From Podocnemis expansa (taxonomy: Eukaryota > Chordata > Testudines > Podocnemididae), in contig ML682233.1 in assembly GCA_007922195.1 (NCBI GenBank), positions 417,582 through 481,581 of the forward strand: a stretch of 64,000 bases of DNA. The letters are read 5' to 3'. Positions 57,537 to 64,000 of this stretch are shown here, one piece after another (the stretch's first letter is position 1; the number at the start of each line of letters is the position of its first letter). The notes under the pieces are model-generated. The model was not told where the DNA came from and searched no databases. It was given only the letters and a program-made list of their open reading frames with translations. A program made the position numbers and the translations under genes.

Positions 57537-60500
57537 ATGCTGTTGCTCCCTCTGCTGCTTTTCCTCTGGACATGGGGGGTCCTGGCTGGTAAGTGGAGAC
57601 CCCCTCCCCACCCTTTTTGCTACAGTGGGGTGGAGGTGGTGGACTCCTGGGGGCAGGGTGGGGCAGCACCATGCTGGGCTAGTGACCCTTGCTGGGGGTG
57701 CTGGAGGAAATGGGGGGGTAGCTTAGAGTTCAACAGCGAGCCTGAGCCTCATTAATCTCCATCCACATCTGCTTTGTAATCCACTTGTTTCCTCTCCCTT
57801 CTCCACAGTTTCCCCTCCTCTCCCTGAAAGGTCTTTCACCTTCCGGCTGCTCGAAACCACCGTTTTTCACAATGCCAGCTCCACAACTGCAGAGGGGATA
57901 GCCCTGCTGGGCGACCTGGAGACCTACTCTCTGGATTTCAGCTTCAGCGGGATCCGCTTCCACCAGCCCTGGGCCCAAAAGCCCTTGATCTCGAAGCAGT
58001 GGCGGGAGATAGAGATGCGGATCCATCATGAAACAGACACGTACATCCGTCTCATAAACAAAGTGGTTAAGAATGAAGGACAGCTTTGTAAGTAAGGAGT
58101 GGTTTGGGCGTGGGGTGAGGGTCCCTCCACACACCCAAGAGGAAATTGAGAACTGATATACTCACAGCAGCACCTGAGTGTGTCCTGACAGGCTGGAATG
58201 GGGGCCAGAAAGCCAGTCCCTGGCCAATAGACTGAATGAAGTTGGTGCCCCATCGAGGGGAAAGTCTCTGTTTCCCATTCTCCACTCCACTGAGCTGGTC
58301 CCCCAGCTTTGGGATCTTTCTAAGCCCATGCACCCTTGAAGGGAAAAACACCACGTACATCTCCTGACCACAGGATCATCATGGTCTTTAGAACCGTGCA
58401 TTGTTACCTGCACACTAGGGCACATACCTTTACCCAAATCCATAGGGCTCCAACCATAACCCTGGTAGACACCCCACACCTGCTCCCAATCTGTAGGGGT
58501 CTGGGGGATAGACACCTACAGTTTTCAGTTGTCAGCTTAGGGCGCAGGGTCACCCATTCCCAGACAATAGGGCTTCGGGTGTAACTTGGATGCAAATGGG
58601 TAGCCGTGTTAGTCTAGTTCAGTAGAACAAACAAGGAAGCCTGTGGCACTTAAAGGCTAACAAATGTATTCATCACATGAGCTTTCCTGGGAGAAAAATC
58701 CCACTTTGTCAGACGCTTTGTACCCACCCTTCCCAATCTGTAGGGTTCTGGGTGTAATTCTCTGTGGGTTTGCAGGATCTTTTACCAGGAAGGAGCCATG
58801 CACACAGTAATATTTTCATTCTCTGTTTAATACCAATTACCAAAACAGGGAGCACACACTAAGTATACAGCATTCACCACCCCGAAGAAGCCAACAAACT
58901 TCTGGTGGCCAATGAGGATTAAATCATTTGCGGACCCCAGCTTCCGCACACCATGGTTGGTGGAGTGTTAAAGTCTACCACCTTGGATCTTCTTGGGCTG
59001 TATCCTGGAGTCAGGGCCCAGAGAACTTTCTTTTACAGTCCAGTTTATATGGTTAAAACTTGGATCTTGTTTCCTATAGACTAAAGCACTCACTTTCAGA
59101 GTAGAGGACTACAGAACTCCAATCCTAGCCAATCCTTTATCCAATCATATCCCACCAGCTTAATTGTTTTAAATAATAGACAGTCAGTTAAGCAACAGTA
59201 GGAAACCATCAAAGAGCCAGGCAGAAATCCTTTAGATCAGGTGTGGCCAAACTGCCACTCAGGAGACACATTTGGCTCTTGAATGAAAAATTGTGGCTCC
59301 TGGAAGAACATCAGCGAATCAATTTAGGAAAGCAGCCCCAGCCTAGGACTTCAGGAAGGGGTTGCGATGGCGGGGAGAACTGCGGCATCATCAGGATTTT
59401 AAAAAACTCGCCTCTAGCCTGCAGTTTTCTACACTGAACAGCAGTTAAGTTTTTACTACATAGGCCTAATTTTTATGGTAACCTTAAGTAATTATTAGAA
59501 TCTGACACTAGTAGGATCAATATTTTTCCTCTTTTTAAGATAAAATTAAAATGTGCAATGAATTTTAAACTTAGTAATTTTGGAGTAGGTAAAAGTATAT
59601 GGCTATGGCCCTCATTGCAGCTCTCGAAGGTTTATTAATCAACTTGTGTGGCTCTTGAGTTCCCTAAGTTTGGCCACCCCTGCTTTAGATAAACAGTAGA
59701 GAAGTGAGTATCAGAAAGATGAAACAGTAAGAAGGGTCGATTTTATAATCAAAACTGTTGAGAAGCCAGGCCCTTCTAGACAGAAAACGGTTAAGCAAAA
59801 CTTTCTTTAAGCAGCTAAAGATTTGTTTCTTTATTTGATGATGATATGACAAACTATTAGGATTGCATCAGTTTCCTAAAAGCCTGATATTACATTGTTT
59901 CAAAGTTGTCTCAGGAACATGAAAATGTGATCACATGCTATATAGCTCATAGCTGCTGTCTCATATGGCTGTTACTGCTTAGCCAAAGAACAAGGCCTAA
60001 CATTTAAAAAACAAAACAAAACAAAAAAAACCCACCACCAAGCCCTGAGACCTTACAACCCAACCAAAATTCTTTGTCAAAGGAAGCGAAAGGTGCTCAC
60101 AAAGTCACCTGACATGTCTTGCCCAAACCTTGAAAACTGACACCTCTGGGAACCAGCAGCCAGCTGTGCCCCAGGGGGTGGGACAGACCCTTCCCAGCTG
60201 TCTGCGCTGGGTGTCTGACGTCCCGCGAGAAGGTCCTTGAGGTAGATGCTCTCTTAGAAGCCCCTTAACCAGCTGCCCTATATTTACACCACAACATCCC
60301 TGTGCCTGGCTGAGCAGTGAGGATTAGCTAGTTTCAAGGCACTCTGCCTGTGAGTGTGATTTTCACCACAGAGTGAGAGCCAGCTCACAGTCTCAGGAGC
60401 CAGCCAGTTATGGTTTGGACAGATCCTGGCATGAAAGCGAGTGCTATAATGATCACATCTCACAGGCGCAGGAAAGGGACCTCTCAGTAACAGGCTTGGA

Positions 60501-63500
60501 TGGCTGCTCCTGGGACTCCGCAGCAACAGCCTCTCCTGCAGGATGTGTCTGACTTGGCTTGTCAGCCCTTAGGAGCTAGTGAAGAAATAAGAAGTCACCC
60601 GGCCTACGGCTCCACAGCCCCACAGCACAGTGATTTCTGTGGCGCTCGGAAGTCAAATGTTTTCTTACTACCTTTGTTGAGCTGGGTTCAGGGGTACTCC
60701 ATAATATAAGTTTATTGAGGTGCAGGACCACTGTTTTCTCTAGAGCATCACAAAGAAAAATCTTTCAACAATACAAACTAAAAAAGCTGATTATTTGGGA
60801 TTTGGAGGTCAGTACCTGATGTATCCTATGACTAAGTCACCCCAAATCTGCACCCCAAGCTCTGCCTCATGCCCTGATGCAATACAGTGTTTTCAGAGCC
60901 AGTTTGAATATGCATGTGCATCTCTCTCTGAAAAAATCAGCTTTAAAGAGAAACTGCAATGTACTCTTAGCTCCGGCCAGGGCTGACCCAAAATCCCACC
61001 AAATGTCTTCACTGCACCTCAGATTGGGTGCGGCTACATTGGGGATCATTTTTGAAAAAAAAGTTTATTTGAAAAAAGATTTTGAAATATATTCAAAATA
61101 ATTATCTCAAAATATCATTTTTCAAAAATTGTATTTCACGGGAACAGTCCAGGGACCCCTTATTATCCTGAAATACTATGGCTTTTTTCTTTTTTTTTGG
61201 AAATGAAATTCTACACCAGACTTTCTTTTTCGAGAAAAAAGAAAGGCAATGGAAAAGACAGGCAGGCTTTGCTGCATCTGGTGATAGCTTTTTCAAAAAA
61301 AGCCATCTTGAAAAAAGGCATTTTACTTTGAAAAAGCTGTTGGGTTTAACTGTTTCAAAAAAGTGCACCAGTATCTCGAAATTCCAGCATGCTTTTTCAG
61401 CAATGCTAAACCTCCTTACATTTTTTAAAAAAGCCTTTTCTAAGAAACTTTTTTCGAAAAAAGCCATCGCCAGACATGGTAAAGGCTTTTTTTCAAAAAA
61501 GCCTGCCTGTCTTTTCCATTACCTTTTCTTTCTTTTTTTTTTTAAAAAAGAATATCCAGTGTAGACTTTCATTTAAAACAAAACAAAACAAAACAAAAAA
61601 AAACCCCCGCATTATTTCAGGAGAACAAGTTTGTTCCCAGACCATTCTCCCGAAATAGGATTTTTGAAAAAAGTTATTTCGAGATAATTATTTCAAATGT
61701 ATTTCAAAATAATATTTCGAAAAAACGTTTTTCAAAAATGCTAAGCAATGTAGAAATAGCCTTTATTTCTACCCTACACCCCTGTTCCTTAGAGACCTCC
61801 AGGTGGCCCTTCATCTTCCCTTTCTGTTCCAGATCCCTTTGTTATACAGGTCTCCTTGGGCTGTGAGCACCATCCGCATGGCACCACAAGGATATTCTGT
61901 GACGCCGCAATGAACGGCATGGACTTCATCAGCTTAAATATGGATACAGGCACTTGGACAGGTCAGCAGGGGACCAAGCTTTCACGCAGCACCCGGGATA
62001 TTTTGAACAGCGACAAAAGCACGAGCACAACAGTTCAGGTTTTCCTGACACTTTTTTGTGTCAATATCTTTCAGACCATTACCACGTATGGGACAGAGTC
62101 TCTGGAGAGGCAAGGTGAGGCTAGAAATCATTCTCCGTTCACTGACATGCAGCCGCTTCTGGGATGGAGTATGGGGGCTGAGACTCCCGGCTTGGTGTAC
62201 AACTGCAACTAAATCTGGGGTGAAGCACAAGCGCTATTTCATAGCTGCACAGCACAGCAGTTTAGGACAGGAAAGGAAAGAGATTCTGCCAGCATTGGTA
62301 ACTGCAGGAGGTAGAAATGGGATCGGGCCAGGACAGTGGGGCCAACTCCTGATCCCAGGGGATGCGGCCAGGTTTGGCTTGTGAATCCCTGAGTCTGAAA
62401 TTGATTTGTCTCCTCTCTTCATCCCCCTCTGTCTCCCACCCTGGTCTCAGAGCGCCCGATTGCCACGGTGTTTGCCCAAGGGTCCCCCCCAACTGGGACC
62501 CCTGCACAGTTACTGCTCATTTGCTGGGTCACCGGTTTTTACCCTCGGCCCATCCGTGTGGCCTGGCTCCAGGACGGGGAGGAGGTGGCGCCTGGCTGGC
62601 GTCTGAACTCCACGGGGATCCTGCCCAATGATGACCTGACCTACCAGCTGCGCAGCACCCTGGCCGTGGAGCTGGACGATGGGCACAGCTACGCCTGCCG
62701 GGTGGAGCACAGCAGCCTGGGGGGCCACAGCTTGCTGATCCCGTGGGGTAGGTGCATGAGCCCAGGGGAATGGGGTGCGGTTATGATCTATAGGGGCACA
62801 TCTTGAGTCAGGTCAGGGTCCAGGAAGTGGGAGTGGGGCGCAGGGAGGCAAAAGGGATGGGTGGGGGTGTTTCGAGCGACCAGAGGGAGAAAGATGGAGA
62901 AGCTGAGGGGAATGAGACAGGACTGAAACAGGAGGAGCTAAGCAGGGGCTGTGGGGAGCATGAACGGGATGGGGTAGAGTGGGCAGAAGGGACACACGGG
63001 GGCTGCAGGGCTAGTGAGGGGCTGGAGAGCGAGTTTGCAACCTGGAGGGGTTTGGGCTCTGGGTAGGTGGATCTGGCATGGAGGGACTTTAGGGGGATCA
63101 TGCAGTGTGTGTGGGGGGCAGCAGGGAAGCCTGAGGGAACAGGTGAGGACAGAGGATGTCTGAGTGCAGTGGGGCTGGGTCAGGGGAGCAGGGTGGGGGA
63201 GCAATGAAGGTGGGAATGGGTCTGGACCAGGGCAGGGCTGAGGGTCCATATGGGGGAAGCAGAAGAGGCAGAGAGAAGGGGTACATAGTCCTGGGACCCT
63301 TCCCAGCACAGGATGCTCCCTGCTTTACAGTTAACCGCAGGAACTGGGTCCCCGGCCTGATCACGGGCATCATCTTGGTGGGTCTGGCCATAGCCATCGT
63401 ACCTGTGGTGCTCTGGTGCAGGAGGCGCAGGTGAGTTCCCATCCCACTTTGGGGTGGGTGTGGGGCTCATTACATCCCATGTCTCAGTTCCTCTGCTCAC

Positions 63501-63536
63501 CCTCCTTTCAGGGTCTACCGGGATGTTGGACGATAG
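57537..63536 (+). CDS. CD1: CD1-like antigen-presenting glycoprotein, copy 5 (complete, short tail with YRDV)
   Basis: Exons 57537-57588, 57809-58087, 61833-62114, 62451-62747, 63331-63430, 63512-63536; predicted 344 aa. Leader MLLLPLLLFLWTWGVLAG starts at gccATGc, a slightly weaker context than the other copies. Alpha1 is the most divergent: FHNASSTTAEG, ETYSLDFSFSG, AQKPLISKQWREIEM. Alpha2 opens YPFVIQVSLGCEHHPHGTT; the NGT sequon is lost (HGT), and the exon contains LTLFCVNIFQTITTYGTES. Alpha3 has NSTG, GILPNDDLTYQL and ACRVEHSSLGG. The TM segment (GLITGIILVGLAIAIVPVVL) contains a Pro and is followed by WCRRRR, with a Cys at the membrane border that could be acylated (inference). The tail is RVYRDVGR, then TAG. 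YRDV fits the YxxPhi signal that in mammalian CD1 tails drives AP-2-dependent endocytosis. The alpha1-alpha2 intron holds a hAT insertion and a foldback element. Confidence 0.92.
58590..58725 (-). mobile_element. Penelope-like 3'-end fragment in copy 5 intron
   Basis: gtagccgtgttagtctagtt, ggcacttaaaggctaacaaa, gagctttcctgggag and ccactttgtcagacgc in the usual order. The paralogous introns of copies 2, 3 and 4 lack it. Confidence 0.7.
59238..59682. mobile_element. non-autonomous hAT-type element, 445 bp, copy 5 intron
   Basis: Ends caggtgtggccaaactgcc and taagtttggccacccctg; perfect 8-bp duplication ctttagat at 59230-59237 and 59683-59690. Same terminal sequence family as 9883-12231. Copies 2 (about 9627) and 3 (about 21855) show the unoccupied cctttagg/cctttagc site. 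Confidence 0.92.
61027..61762. mobile_element. foldback-like element in copy 5 intron
   Basis: Starts ggtgcggctacattgggg and ends caatgtagaaatagcc (inverted ends). Internal blocks are mirrored: gcaatggaaaagacaggcag at about 61245 and its reverse complement ctgcctgtcttttccattac at about 61502, each next to tttttcgaaaaaagcc-type motifs. The whole element could form a long hairpin. Absent from the same intron position in copies 1 to 4. Confidence 0.75.
63512..63536 (+). CDS. cytoplasmic tail exon of CD1 copy 5 with YxxPhi motif and early stop
   Basis: After acceptor ctttcag the exon completes an Arg codon split across the intron and encodes VYRDVGR before TAG at 63534-63536. The other four copies read through this codon (CGA-GTG-GAG type) and stop 5 codons later after a [EK][YF][RS]A end. 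Only this copy has Tyr followed by x-x-Val. Family knowledge: human CD1b, c and d use YQNI, YQDI and YQGV in the equivalent place. Confidence 0.85.
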
Positions 63537-64000
63537 GAGTGCAGAACCTGAGGGGGCAGCACCAGGACCGCTGCAGCGATCAGCTCCTCTTTTCTTGGGA
63601 ACGTGGACTTTGGAGCTGGACCCTGGCTACAGAGCTGAAGGCCCCAAGTGATGGTCTGGCTTTCTCAGAACACCAGGAGATTAGGGGCTTCTTCCCCCTC
63701 TGAGATGTTCAGGGGATGCTGGACATTTGATGACTTTGGGAGCAGGGGCATTTGCTGGATAGCAAAAACATAGACCCTGCTGGCCTAAATTACCCATAGA
63801 CCTTAGGAATTGACCAAAGCAGTAAGTTTGAGCCTGAACTTTTCCCCTCTCCTCCTTTATGCCAAAGTTAAGTGATGGTCTTTAGCAGATTAACATGACC
63901 TTGTAACACAACACTCACAGCTTGAGATAAGTCAAGGCTAATGACAATGGCTATAACTGATGTTTTGTTTACTAAAAAGGATGTACTGGCAATACTTTTC
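63537..64000. other. 3' flank of CD1 copy 5
   Basis: Starts homologous to the flanks of the other copies (gcaccag, cttgggaac-tggactt, cccctctgagatgttc) and then diverges after about 63770. No polyadenylation signal or gene was identified before the window ends. Confidence 0.5.

Noticed and set aside
63534..63536. early stop in the copy 5 tail read as a pseudogene mark
   Set aside because: The stop comes after the TM segment and basic anchor and leaves a normal-length short CD1 tail with a sorting motif, so function need not be lost.

Overview
The window is vertebrate nuclear DNA carrying a tandem cluster of five CD1-type genes, all on the + strand. CD1 proteins are MHC class I-like molecules that present lipid antigens. 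The protein match is to CD1 rather than classical MHC-I: an alpha1 domain with the F-x-N-[AS]-S and LGDLETHSLD signatures, an alpha2 opening YPFVTQVS-GCE, and an alpha3 Ig domain with GILPNGDLTYQL and C-[RW]-V-[DE]-HSSLGGH. The repeat content (Penelope-like, DIRS-like and many short hAT-type elements, plus a family with ttacttaccagtaac ends) suggests a sauropsid, most likely a turtle. A softshell turtle is only a guess; no species marker was identified.

Layout. 1-3286: 3' part of CD1 copy 1 (alpha2, alpha3, TM and tail exons; the leader and alpha1 exons lie upstream of the window). 8201-15120: complete copy 2. 20314-27288: copy 3, inactivated in alpha3 by a stop codon and an 11-bp deletion. 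38227-42297: complete copy 4. 57537-63536: complete copy 5, with a different cytoplasmic tail. Each gene has six exons with GT-AG introns: leader 52 bp, alpha1 276-279, alpha2 282, alpha3 297 (286 in copy 3), TM 100, tail 25-40. Internal exons from alpha1 to alpha3 all have phase 1 boundaries. The unit of duplication includes about 1.5 kb or more of 5' flank, all introns and the 3' flank, so homologous non-coding DNA recurs four to five times.

The duplicated background serves as an insertion record. Comparing copies gives empty sites for several elements: a 2.35-kb hAT (9883-12231), a 445-bp hAT (59238-59682), a Penelope-like retroelement with RT and GIY-YIG remnants (23772-25236), a solo LTR (29021-29725), and a roughly 4.4-kb block in front of copy 4 (about 32339-36762). 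That block contains a 5-unit tandem array in which each approximately 380-bp unit carries a tRNA-like segment. The long spacer 42.3-57.5 kb is a nest of DNA elements, a DIRS-like relic with a minisatellite, and hAT insertions with visible 8-bp duplications.

No RNA gene, CRISPR array or prokaryote-type operon was seen. All exon boundaries come from reading splice signals and comparing the five copies; no transcript evidence was available.
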